From assembly GCA_039654915.1 (NCBI GenBank), contig CM077595.1, positions 88,887,501-88,951,500 of the forward strand: a stretch of DNA of 64,000 bases, read 5' to 3'. The first letter of the stretch is position 1, and each line of letters starts with the position of its first letter. The translations under genes were made by a program, and so were the position numbers. The notes beneath the pieces were generated by a model that was given only the letters and a program-made list of their open reading frames with translations, did not search any database and was not told the origin of the DNA. This document shows, piece by piece, positions 53,481 to 64,000 of the stretch. The stretch comes from Aquilaria yunnanensis. Taxonomy: Eukaryota > Streptophyta > Magnoliopsida > Malvales > Thymelaeaceae.

Positions 53481-55558
53481 ATGAAGGTTAGTGCCCATGT
53501 CATGCAGCTAATGCGTTTGGTTGTCTTCTTATAATCAAAAACAGAAAAACAGTATTCTATCTACAAATTAATGTTTTTTCCTCCTCTCATTTTTTGTTTT
53601 TAATTTTCTTTCTTTGTTTAGTTCTTCAATTGGATGCACCGCAAATTCAACCCCAATGTCCTTAAAGGTTCGTGCCCTTTCAATTTCTCCACATTTTCCT
53701 ATCTCAAGTCAATCCGGCGTTCGATGCTCTCTCTGACTCTGTTAATTGGTGGTGTACAAGGGGACAAATTCCCTCCACCACTTTAGCGCTATATATTCTG
53801 CAACTTATTAATGCCTTTTTTTTAAAAAAAAAAAATTGATTTCCAGCTTCCCGAAATAATATAATACTCCTATTTGTGAATTTTATAAGTGGTTATTGTG
53901 TTATTGGGGGTCGGGGCAGATGGGTTTGCTATAAATGTGAAGAAAACGGAAAGCATTGCGATTGACACCAACACAAAGGCGTTGCTGGAACAAGTGGCGC
54001 TGGTGGACGTGCTCGATGGCTGGAAGAACGGCCTCCTCACCATCGGTACCTTCGGATTCGACCCTCTCACGCATTTCGACGAACACCCGGACTGCGTTTC
54101 CAGTGAAACCGAGGACGATGAAGTCGAAGATGAGCAGCCTCCATACTCATCCAGCGACGGCGACGATAAGGCGGACGAAGACAATGTTGCTGATCAAGTC
54201 GAGGAACTGAACCCGCTTATTTCGGGCACTTTTGAGAATGATTATGGCCATCATGACGGGAATTTCAAGGGCCCTGATCAGATAGTGGCCGTCACGTCAG
54301 CTCCTTGCATTGGGCCTACACGTGAGACGATGCTCGACGGTGCTGGAAACGAAGGGCTGCAGATGAGAAGAAGGAAGACCCTGCGAGATTTATTCTCCGA
54401 AGATTCCGATAACAAGAATCCGAACCTGAAAAAAGAAGCCGAGCCGGCTAATTCAGGGAAAAAGGCAGCTCCAGCTCCGCCAGCAAAGAAACCACTCCTT
54501 TTCACCAAGAAGATCATTCCTGCTGCAGACGACTCCCGGCCCTTAAAAAAACTAAACCAAGTAAGTCATATGAATTTGACAATGGGACTATTATTTTTCT
54601 ACAACATTATGGCGATGTCATCGTTTATAATCTTTAACATCTTAATTAACAACTAGAAAACCAAATCTAATATGGGTCTGGTTCCGCCATAGTAATTGTA
54701 TTACTTCTTCTTTCTTAAAATCCCAAAAAGCTTGCATTGTAACATTGATCTGCTTAATTATAGAAATAAAGATGAATTCAGTGCGAAATTTGTTTACTTT
54801 TTCCCCCTCATCCCAAACTAGAGAAATGTCAGTGACAAATTGTCACTTGTGAGACCTGATTTTATCACTTGAAAATTTTATCAAAATTTTGATGTGACTT
54901 TGTATTTTTCCCATAAAAATTAAATGAAATGAGCATCTTCAAAAATCACCATTATAATTCTAAAAATTTAGTGTCAGCAGTGTAAGTTTAAAGATAATAT
55001 TGGAATGTAAGTAGTATAACAAGTTGCCTTTAAAAAATTTATTAGATATAAAAATATTACAAAGATTTTGCTACTTCCTATTATAGTATCCGTTGTAAGG
55101 AAATTGAGACAAAGAAAGTAGTAGTTAAACGATAACAACAAAATATCAAGATGTCAAATTATAGCTTTTAGCCTAATTATTGAAGTTTGTGTTCCAATTC
55201 AGTGTTTAATAAAACATCCTAAAAGCTATTTCTTGACAAATCAAGGACTCAGGGTCGCATGGAGTTCTTTGATGAAGCAATCATTTAAGTTAATTAATTA
55301 CTATATAGTAATTAATATGTGTGATTTAATTATGTGTATCTATGCATGATTCTTAAGATGATGAAGAGGATGCTGAAGAGGAAGATACATCCAGAGCTTC
55401 AGGGCAAGCCCCGTAAACTGGAAAAAGAAAACAAAATCAGCGTAGGGGAAGCTAATGCTGCTGGCAAGAAACTTAGACCTGCCGAATCTGTTTCTCTGCT
55501 TCAAACATCAGGTAGTTTTGATTTACTTTTTGCGCTTAAAGGTTCATGTTTCAACTGA
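53481..55558 (+). CDS. TAC1: TILLER ANGLE CONTROL 1 homologue (IGT/LAZY family), spliced
   Basis: Promotes wider branch angles; a plant-specific IGT-family protein without enzymatic domains. Exons inferred: 53481-53486 (ATGAAG|GTTAGT), 53622-53667, 53920-54560 and 55358 onward; all junctions have GT/AG and keep frame. The start reads MK|FFNWMHRKFNPNVLK|DGFAINVKK; the tiny first exon and this N-terminus are family hallmarks. The IGT motif lies in GWKNGLLTIGTFGFDPL (59-61), followed by an acidic stretch (80-110), then RRRKTLRDLFSED and, in the last exon, MMKRMLKRKIHPELQGK. The C-terminus lacks the LAZY1-type EAR tail, as expected for TAC1. The 3' end is uncertain: reading through gives a stop at 55556-55558, but TCAG|GTAGTT at 55511/55512 could be a donor to a small further exon. 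Length ~297 residues if unspliced. Confidence 0.88.
54561..55357 (+). other. Intron 3 of TAC1
   Basis: Donor AACCAA|GTAAGTCA and acceptor GATTCTTAAG|ATGATGAAG, 797 bp, phase 0. AT-rich, no insert recognised. Confidence 0.75.
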
Positions 55559-55582
55559 TTTCAGGAATATCCTTAGTACATA

Positions 55583-55821
55583 CTACCTTCATTCCATATC
55601 ATTTGAAACATTTTACTTTTGACTTTAATTTTGTCTTCAATTTATTCATATTATTATTTGTTAGAAAAAAATTTTAAAAAATATATTTAGACACTATAGG
55701 CCTTTATTTTATCATTTATATATAAAAAATTTTCATTACTGAAATGTTGAAAATAAAAAGTTATAGATTATTTACTGTGAATAATGAATATTGTAAAGAA
55801 CTTGGGACATGGAGGAAGTAG
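55583..55821. mobile_element. Stowaway-like MITE just after TAC1
   Basis: CTACCTTCATTCCATATCATT at the left and GGGACATGGAGGAAGTAG at the right are inverted, flanked by TA at 55581-55582 and 55822-55823. It starts 25 bases after the read-through stop, so it lies in the TAC1 3' UTR or last intron. Confidence 0.6.
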
Positions 55822-55823
55822 TA

Positions 55824-58800
55824 TTTGTCCTCATTTATAGCCTTGTTTGCTTTAGGTTGGACTAGAGTGTTAACAAGCTAGGCCCATAATTAAAAGTCAT
55901 TATTAATTCAAACCTCTTAATTCTCAAATAAATTTAAAATTAATTCATTCTAAAACTCATTAATATAAAAAGCACCAATTAAAGCCTTAGATTAATCTAA
56001 GATGACATTTTTTATTTTTATGATTTTTTTATCTAAAATGAATGCTATTTGAAAGTAAATACTATATAGATATATAATAATTCATTTAATAATTTATTTT
56101 CATAATCTGAGTAAATTTTTATAGTTTTTTTTATTTACTCAACCCAAAATAATAATACAAATCCAAATACACTATAAAAAAATGTTATTTAATTTATTAT
56201 TTTACCTATTAATTTCAAATAAAAAGGCTGTAAAAATATTTTAAATTAATCTAATTTAAATTAAAATGAATGGAGTGATAGGTATTGCAAAGGCTTTGTT
56301 GTACATCATGTAGCATTACTAGGCAGAATTAAAGCAGGGCCGAAAGTGATTAACTAGACGCTCCATCAAGGCCTGAAACATATGTTCCTGGCCCACCTTT
56401 TAATTTGAACATCCCTTTGTCGCAAAATCCGAATATATGGGACACAAACTTTTAGTGGCTACTCTCGATTCCTTGCCTGGCTTTAGCATCTAATCATTTG
56501 GGTTCCTGCAGTTCTGTTGTCAATTTGTATTATCATAACAATCAGGGAAAATGCAAAACTTACAAAATTTTATATAACAAAGTTAAATTGTGCAGTTCAA
56601 AACCCACCAAGTACTAGAATTAACGTTTAGTGCCGATATTGTAAAATAAAAAAAAAAAGAAAAAAAAATCCTATAGTTTGTACGTGGCTCGAAAAAGATG
56701 TTTGTTGGTGTTCGAACGATGCAAAGTGTACTAGTGTGAATTACGATAGAGGGATGGCTGGCGTTTTGCCCCAGTACAGAGATGGGTTCATAGGCAACAA
56801 ATTTTTTGACCGCGATGGCTGTCGTAAAGGTTAGTTCTAAGTTCCGACAGTCAAGCATGCTTGGGCAAGGTCAAGTCAAAGGAAGAGGTTAAAATTAGGG
56901 ACAAGGCGAGTAAGGAGGCGATGAGGTGACAAAGCAAGGGGAATCGAAGGTGGTGAGAGGAAATGAAGGGAAATGCAATATTGCAAAGAAGTGTAGTAGC
57001 TTTTTCTTAATCTGCATGTGAAAATTGAATGGAGTAATAAACATGGAATAGAGAGAGTATCTTATTTTTTATTAATCATGAATCATAAAACTCTAGGTGC
57101 ATTTTCAATTGTGACACATTCTTTAGTTTTATTTTGTCTTCAATTATAACAGGGTGGACCGAAATTCCTTATTAAAGATGAGTGAAAATAAATATTTTTA
57201 TAAATTATTATCTTTATAAGACAAATCAACCAATTTTAAAAATTGGTCATACTACATTTGTCATTAAATTTTAAGAAAAATTATGGATATTTTATCATTT
57301 TAGGTGCTTGACCCCTTGTTAGCCCGCATGTAACCTTAAAAGTAATTTCTCTACTATTTATTTACCAGATGTTAAAAGATGTTAACGTAATATTCCTAGT
57401 TATTTAATATTCATTTTCTCCACAGGATAAGGACCTCAATTAACTTCATTTACCTTTTTTCTTTTATTGTGAGCAAAAGTGTTGGGAAAATAATTATAGA
57501 GTCTTATGCTTCATCTTCTTAAAGTTGGTATAATTAACTTTTGTTTAAAAAAAAAAATAGAGAGAGAGATATGTAGACTGACCATCATTGCGCAATGAAG
57601 AGTGAAGAAACTAAACAGCTTGGGAGTAGTGCCACATACATCAGTACAAAATATGACTTCATATTTTATTCCAGGAAATAATATCCCATGATCGTTGGTT
57701 CATACGTCCTCACATAAAATATTTTGAAAAGGTGTGAAACTCTGGAGTTCTTTTCTGTATATAAGGATTAATTTTTTATATTGTATACTTATTAAAATCC
57801 ATATACTTTAAGATGTGTGAAAAACACTTTTAATTTTTATGTAATAAACTAAATATTTTTTTATTAATTTTTCTAAAAAATTTTAAAAAATTTAATAACT
57901 TTCTAAAAGATATTATTTAATTGACTATTAGTGTTATACAGTATTATTTTTTTTAAATTACATTAGTTTCAAATGAAAGAGAAGCAAAAATGAAAAGCAT
58001 TTGGGCTATGTAGATATGAAAATGCACCCAGAGTGTAGGATCACTTGTAACTCTACCCCACACTCAATATATTCTCAGCCTCTGAGACCTTACTCAATCA
58101 GCAGTATGCCCGGTTGGGCTTCACTTTTAGTCTATGTCTGGCCAACCGATTTATTATCTTATGTCACCTGATCGGCTCTTATTGGTAATATTTCCTTCAT
58201 GTATACTTCTCCTTTTGGCGATCCATTTCCTCTTCAAGGTGAGCTTGCTGACAGATATAAAGTATCATAACTAGCTTGGCAGTGGATTGTGATCTGCTGT
58301 TTTGTTGATGTTGGTTCAACTATACCTGAAGAAGATTACATGGACTTTGTAGCAACAGTGAGCAATAACCGAATAATGAATTGGGGGTTTTGTGTTACTT
58401 TTTTATTTTATTTTGGGTTTTTGTTTTCTTCAACATTTGTTCAAGTGTTGTGCTTGGATCGTGATGCATCAGTTCAATCATGTGTTGATCCTAGTTAGTA
58501 TGTTGATACCTCTAGTTAGTTTGCTAATTTGTTATTTTGGTCTTTCTTTTCAAATCTATAAGCATGATTATTGAAATTAACTAAATAATTCATGGAAGTT
58601 TTTTCCCGGGTACAGTATTTTCAGGACATGCTGTAACGGCTATAATTGAGCCACTTGTCCTCTGTATTCTACTGTTTTATTCCTATTGTAGATGTTTGAC
58701 ATACAATTAGTGCGATGCATGATATTCCATTAAAAAAAACAAAAGGAACTCTTGTTTTGAAATGTGCCTAATGAGTAGTGCTCTAGTAACCCAACTGTCA

Positions 58801-59450
58801 ACACGCAATGATCAGGATTTGTGGACTTGGTATCACTTTCCATGAAGATGATGGTGCTGGTATTCTGTCGGACGAAGGGACCCTTAACCTCAATGATCAA
58901 TAGCAACATATCCAATTAGGAAAAGGCCATTCTAATAGGGCCGTCATTAATCTATCAATCATGGCCTGGCGATATGTTGCTTCTCCAGTTCACATGAAAT
59001 TCTCTCTTATCCAGCAGGGACTGGAAGTGGACGACCAAAGTCATTTCCAACCTCGTTACACACTTACGTTAACATAAAAAACAAGATTTCATCTGAAAAA
59101 AAACATTCTCTCTTTGTGGGTGCAGGTGAGAAGGTTTAAGGAAGACTTGAAGAAAAAGAAGCAAGGGCGAAAAAGGAAAATATATACTTTTGGCGGCGAC
59201 GTACGGCCCCGATTTCTGGTTCTGCGATCTCCGTAGGTGTTGTGTTTGTTGTTTCTGTTCCATCAAATGTTCTGTCTCTTCTGTTCCTTTATTTTAGTTT
59301 TGTGAACCGAATGCTTTTCATCAATGCGCATGGTTGGTTCTGCTTTTGGTATTTCAGATGTGTATACACACAAACATGGTTGTCACGGTGATAGTATGGT
59401 CCTTCATACTATGGATTTGTGTTTGTACAGCTGAAGTGATAGCTCCAAAG
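55824..59450. other. Long intergenic stretch, no gene recognised
   Basis: AT-rich. Coding-like patches at 58289-58498 (plus), 58730-58915 (minus) and 59069-59266 are short, unlinked and match nothing I know. A gene fragment at 58.25-59.3 kb is possible. Confidence 0.3.
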
Positions 59451-59454
59451 CATA

Positions 59455-59520
59455 GCCCTATATATATACATACACATACAAAAGCACACACTCATGCATA
59501 CACACACACACACATATAGT
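59455..59520. repeat. (CA)n/(TA)n microsatellite
   Basis: TATATATACATACACATAC then CACACACTCATGCATACACA and a run of CA. The frame through it is not a gene. Confidence 0.75.
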
Positions 59521-59924
59521 TTTGGTGGTGTGAATCAATGAAGAAGACAAACTAATTAAGGAAAAAGGGAAGATGCCAAGTCATGGGCTAGTTAAACCTT
59601 TGCCTCTAGGAACAACTACGATAAATAGATATCTTATAATAATAATAAGGTGTGAAATGGTTGTCATGATTTCTTATGTCTCAATGCTAGATGTGTCAAT
59701 TGATGTAATTTTGTTAAATGCATGGACACGATTGAGACAGAACATGACTCAAAACAATTGGGACAAAACATGACTCAAAATCGAGGACATAACACGCAAG
59801 TCAAAAGGACTCAAGTCACTAAGAGAAACAAAACTTATAGATGATGATGATGATTACATTAAACCTCCATATAACGACTTGATGTTAGAAAGTAGATCTT
59901 CACACACGGGCACATGGTTGGAGA

Positions 59925-60636
59925 CAGGAGCGTAGCCAGAAATTCCACTTGGGGGGGCGGGGGTGTGATGTGAAATGGGTTATTAGAATGTATAAATTTA
60001 CAATCACTAATAGAAAATACTAAATAATATTATATATAGACATATAAAATTTAAAAGTGTATAATAACTAAGTTTATTTCAAAAGTTTACAACTCAAAAT
60101 TCATTAGACAATTTACATATATAGACACATTGAATTCAAAAATTTATAATAATTAAGTTCAATTTATAGAGTAAAAATAGTTATTTGAATTTTCTATTAA
60201 TTATAAAAAAATATTATACAAATTAAATTTATTTTATAGCACTTACCGGATAGTCCAAATTATGATATAAAAAATTGTTATCAGACAAATACTTTGAGTT
60301 AATAAATTTCATGCAATGAAATCAAAATGAAACATTTTTTTATAAATTTAGGACTAAAACAAAATATTTTTAATATGTTTGGAACCAAAACAGAATGTTT
60401 AATAGGATAGGGACTAAAAGGAAATAATAATTAAAGAGTAAGGACTATCACGTAATTTATTCAATAAGAAAATGACTGAGACCTTAAATGGATAAAATAT
60501 ACTAGAACCCCTTATTAATTATAAAACTTATAGATAGGTATCTAAATTTAATTTTTCTACAATTGTATCACACATCCAAGTACCCAATAAATTTTTTTAA
60601 AATTTTAGGGGTGGCAGCTGCCCCCTCCTACCCCTG
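59925..60636. mobile_element. hAT-like element (CAGGRGCGKAGCCAGAA-type ends)
   Basis: Left CAGGAGCGTAGCCAGAAATT with a G-run (GGGGGGGCGGGGG), right GGCAGCTGCCCCCTCCTACC followed by CCTG. These CAGGGG...CCCCTG ends with a G-run are a widespread plant hAT pattern. Target duplication not clear. It contains a truncated copy of the 2.9-kb Mutator-like family at ~60314-60464. Confidence 0.5.
60314..60464. mobile_element. Truncated copy of the 2.9-kb Mutator-like family
   Basis: AAAATGAAACATTTTTTTAT, AATTTAGGACTAAAACAAAA, ATAGGGACTAAAAGGAAATA and GGACTATCACGTAATTTATT follow the order of the right half of the 2905-3492 element. The left TIR is absent. Confidence 0.55.
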
Positions 60637-60839
60637 AATAGATATATAAATAGAGTTGATAATTACCACATATAAAATAATCATTTTAATATAAATTTCA
60701 ATGATTACTCTAGAGTATAACCAAAGTAACTATTATTGCATGTGAGAAAAATTTTAGAAAAACTTTGAAATAAATGGTTCTGTTTTTGCTTAATTTTGAA
60801 TATAGAATCAAATATGTATAAGATGTTTGCTTCATTATA

Positions 60840-61075
60840 CTGTTTGTCCCAAATTATTTGAAAGATTAATATTTCAAATGAAGATTGGGAAAGAGGAACA
60901 AATTTATTATTGTTTCGCCTTTTTTCTCTACTTTTTTGCACATAAACAAATAAAGATTAAAAAAAGATGAATATTAAAATGGTAGGTGAAAGGAAATATG
61001 GTAAAATAACTTACCCAATATGGACATTTTTTAAATAATTTAAAATAGTAAATGTTGCAAAGAATGTGGGATGAA
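60840..61075. mobile_element. Stowaway-like MITE, degraded
   Basis: CTGTTTGTCCCAAATTATTTG and CAAAGAATGTGGGATGAA are roughly inverted, with TA on both sides (60838-60839, 61076-61077). Confidence 0.45.
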
Positions 61076-61077
61076 TA

Positions 61078-64000
61078 TAATATAAGGTTGTCTAACTTGT
61101 ATGCTCTACTTTATGTGCACCCTATGGGAGAAATGCCGAATAAAATCTTTGACATGTCCCCTGATCTATTTCCCTCTTTGTGACACATTTTTTGAACGAC
61201 TTCGGATAAGAATAGGTTTAGGTGGCGCTTTTTTAAATCAACATGACAAAGCTATGTCTTCTTTTTCCTTGACGAAGCTTTCTCTTATAAAGCTCTGGTG
61301 AGGTTATCACGTGATTGCCACACAGGGGCACTTAATAATGAAGATGAAATTATAGATCAAGGGTCAAGCTTGTGAAAAGGCCACAAGAGTTGATGAAGTT
61401 AAGAATGGCAGAAAGAAAGAACAATGGCAAAAGACAAGTGAAAGAGGCTTTTTTTTGTACAAACTATGTAAACACCCCAAGCACGGGGGATTCAGCATTT
61501 TTGGGTTAGGATGAGACTTAGGATTTTTTTATAAAATTTATAGAAAAATAAATCTATTCAAATTATATGAAAAAATATATAAAAAATTATAATTCTAGTC
61601 CTTACTATTGAAAAATATTGTAACCTACTAATGGAGATTGGATCATTATTGCAGAAGTTGGGAAGCGGCTTTGACAATTGCAATTTGCAAAAGAAGTTTA
61701 AGACCGTTACCTGCTGACCAAAAACAATTCAAATAGGATTTCAAGAGTTTATGTGTGTTTTGTTTTCTGTTAAGGTGTGGGTAAGTGTTGTAGTAGTAGT
61801 GATTAGAGAAAGAAAGAGAGAGAGAGAAGTGACATTTTGTATGAGTAGGTTGTGAGACATTCTTGAGCTCCACTATCTATACGCCTCTGCCTTTGAGCTA
61901 TTATCACAGTTACAATATTGCCCTGAGATTCGGGAAACTACTTTTTTCCTCTTTAGGTTGGTATATTCAAATCGTATTTATATAATACTTTTCATATTTT
62001 TTACTGATATATGAATAATGTGTTCATACTTATATTTGTACATATATCTAAAACTACTTGTACAAACCCATCACCTAATTTGTATATTAATATCTATATT
62101 GATAATCTTATTTGTTTATTACGATTTATATCATCTATCTTATTTAAATAATTTAACTTATATATCCAAACCTACTTGTATATATGTTTTATGCAATTTG
62201 TACATATTCCTCATATTTTTGTGCATTGAATTCATAAATATTTATCATTCAATTTATATATATCTCTACTTTCAATGGAAAGCGCCTTTGAGCACATTCA
62301 CATGTTTTTCTTTAATATTCAATAATAGTTTATGATTGTAGCAATGTCTCTAGAAGTCACTGTCAATTAATTTCCTAGGCTAATTGGACATTTTATACGG
62401 TTTAACAGAGATTCTAGGGTTCATGAATCTAGTTGCTTTGGGAGAAAACTAGGTACTCCTTTAATGCCCGAACATTGGTATCGAGAGGTTCAATTTAACT
62501 TTTTTGAATTTTTATTTATTTTAATATCTAATCACTAAAAAAATGATTTGTATATTAATTTTATTTCATTTTAATTCTAAACCCTAAATCTTACCATATC
62601 TAGCGGATATGTTTGATTAAATATCCTTGAATTTTATATCAAGAGTTTATTAAATCTACCAAGAATTTTAAAAGATATCTTGTTCAAATCATATATCTTA
62701 CTAGACCAATCAAATTTGAATAACAAATCTATCTCAAGACTTTATCAAGTCCACTTAGAACAAATTCTTAGAGATTTATTAAGTATTCTATCATAATTCA
62801 ACTAAATTTTCTAGTTGCAAAAAAATAAATAAAAAATTATTTGTAAAGTTTATTCTTTCTAAAAATATGTATCACTAGCTATTACGTACTCTATCTTGGA
62901 ACTATTTATGGAATTCAAAAGAAAGAAAGTACAAGAATCTTAAACTTAAGGCGGAGTGACTAAAATGAAACATAAGAAACAATGGTGGGTACAATTGATA
63001 TGGAGCAAAATTATGGACCAGTAGGGTAATTTTACCAAAGTGTATGGTCTTTTGGATTGTCAATCCAAAAGATGTGAGGATTGTTAATGAATTCATAACT
63101 CCCCTGAGAAAAATTGGGGATTCTTTTGGAAGCTTGGAGAAGGTGGTAGGAATTGGAGGTAATGAGCGAGAATTAAGGTTGGATAGAAGACTTGAAGAAG
63201 TTGGTTATGTGCGTGTGCAAGTGCAAGAGAAGGGAGAAATTGAGGGAGGTGAGAGAAACGCTCACATCAACTAGCTTGAAAACTAACCTTTTAATTGTAT
63301 TTTTTGTTTCCTTCATGCTTGTCTTCCCCTTTGCCACATGAAACTTAGTCTTTTCCCATTTTTCTTATTGCCAAACAAACAGAGAAAGATGTGCTTCTTG
63401 TTTAAATGGGGTCACATGAAGCATACACATAGTCAAGGTTGACTGATCTATTTTTTCAAGTTTAGGAGCTAAGTTGCGTTGAGTTAAAATTCAAGGAGGA
63501 AAATATCCTAATCAACCGAGTTAGAAGGTTCAGCTATATCTTTGCCAAGTAGAAACTTTCGTAAGAAAACTTGGATTCCACAAACACAGTGACGTGGTAA
63601 TTGTTTATGTGAGCTTGGCTATTCCACCTTACTACATGGCCGAGAGACAACTAAAACCAAGCCTCAGAAATCCCCAGTGCTTGACATAATTCACTTTTAT
63701 TTTCTATTGCTATTTTTTGTTTCTCTCTTATTTTCTCCTGTTCTCTTTCGCATTTTTCTTCTTCTCTTTTGTTTTTTTCCCCAATCTTTTTCTTCTTCTC
63801 TTCCATATTCTGCACAAATTGTTTTTTCTTCTCTAGGTTCTATTTATATAGCGTGAACACAAAATCATGTTGAACTTGGGAGTGCTTAAAGCCCATGAAA
63901 TAATCTACCAAAAACAAATTTTAGGATTCAAAATTATCACGGTAAAAAGGGCAATTTTCCTACTAAAGTTTATGTGGAGTAATTTTGCTATTGAACTTTT
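61078..64000. other. Right-end intergenic stretch, no gene recognised
   Basis: AT-rich. 61990-62270 repeats TTTGTACATAT / ACTTGTATATA-like words. The 76-codon plus frame 63044-63274 (RIVNEFITPLRKIGDSFGSL inside) is somewhat coding-like but unassigned. A (GA)n run lies at ~61806-61830. Confidence 0.3.

Noticed and set aside
59069..59266. Possible exon with an acceptor-like GTGGGTGCAG
   Set aside because: No matching neighbouring exons, no recognisable protein; left as intergenic.

Overview
This window is plant nuclear DNA, most likely from a woody eudicot. It is strongly AT-rich, with short GC-richer islands at genes and transposon cargo. It has spliced plant genes (a CC-NB-ARC resistance gene and a TAC1/IGT-family gene) and many plant-type transposons. 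No species can be named from the sequence.

I recognise four host genes. At the left edge (minus strand) is the 5' part of a CNL-type disease resistance gene, with a 77-bp intron, running off the window. At 29.8-31.2 kb (minus) is an intronless AAA-ATPase of the BCS1/AATP1-like plant family. At 42.0-43.3 kb (plus) is an intronless 441-residue proline/alanine-rich protein. At 53.5-55.6 kb (plus) is a TILLER ANGLE CONTROL 1 (TAC1) homologue with the family's two-codon first exon and IGT motif.

The dominant object is a 15.7-kb LTR retrotransposon at 7185-22904. Its two ~2.52-kb LTRs differ at only two places that I could find. It is flanked by a perfect 5-bp duplication (ATCAG) and has a primer-binding site starting TGGCGACTCC and a polypurine tract next to the 3' LTR. 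I find no gag-pol. The 10.7-kb interior instead holds several tandem-repeat blocks and three tandem copies of a ~180-residue basic, four-cysteine protein gene. These resemble the nucleic-acid-binding cysteine-rich proteins of flexiviruses. Next comes an intronless, apparently intact LOG-type cytokinin-activating enzyme gene, a ~30-unit array of hairpin-forming repeats, and a second hairpin array against the polypurine tract. The cargo genes have their own TATA boxes, and LOG is preceded by repeats containing TGACG motifs. A young, non-autonomous Tat/Ogre-like element carrying virus-like and hormone genes is the candidate undescribed system here.

The rest is mostly small DNA transposons: Mutator-like elements with 8-10-bp target duplications, at least two sharing ends but carrying different GC-rich cargo; hAT-like and Stowaway-like MITEs; a Helitron-like block; a TRIM retroelement; a tRNA-derived SINE-like head; and a hAT transposase relic. 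Two long AT-rich repeat tracts at 1.6-2.9 kb and 46-49 kb carry the same degenerate motif in opposite orientation.

All calls come from reading the sequence. Family assignments rest on recalled motifs, not on database searches.
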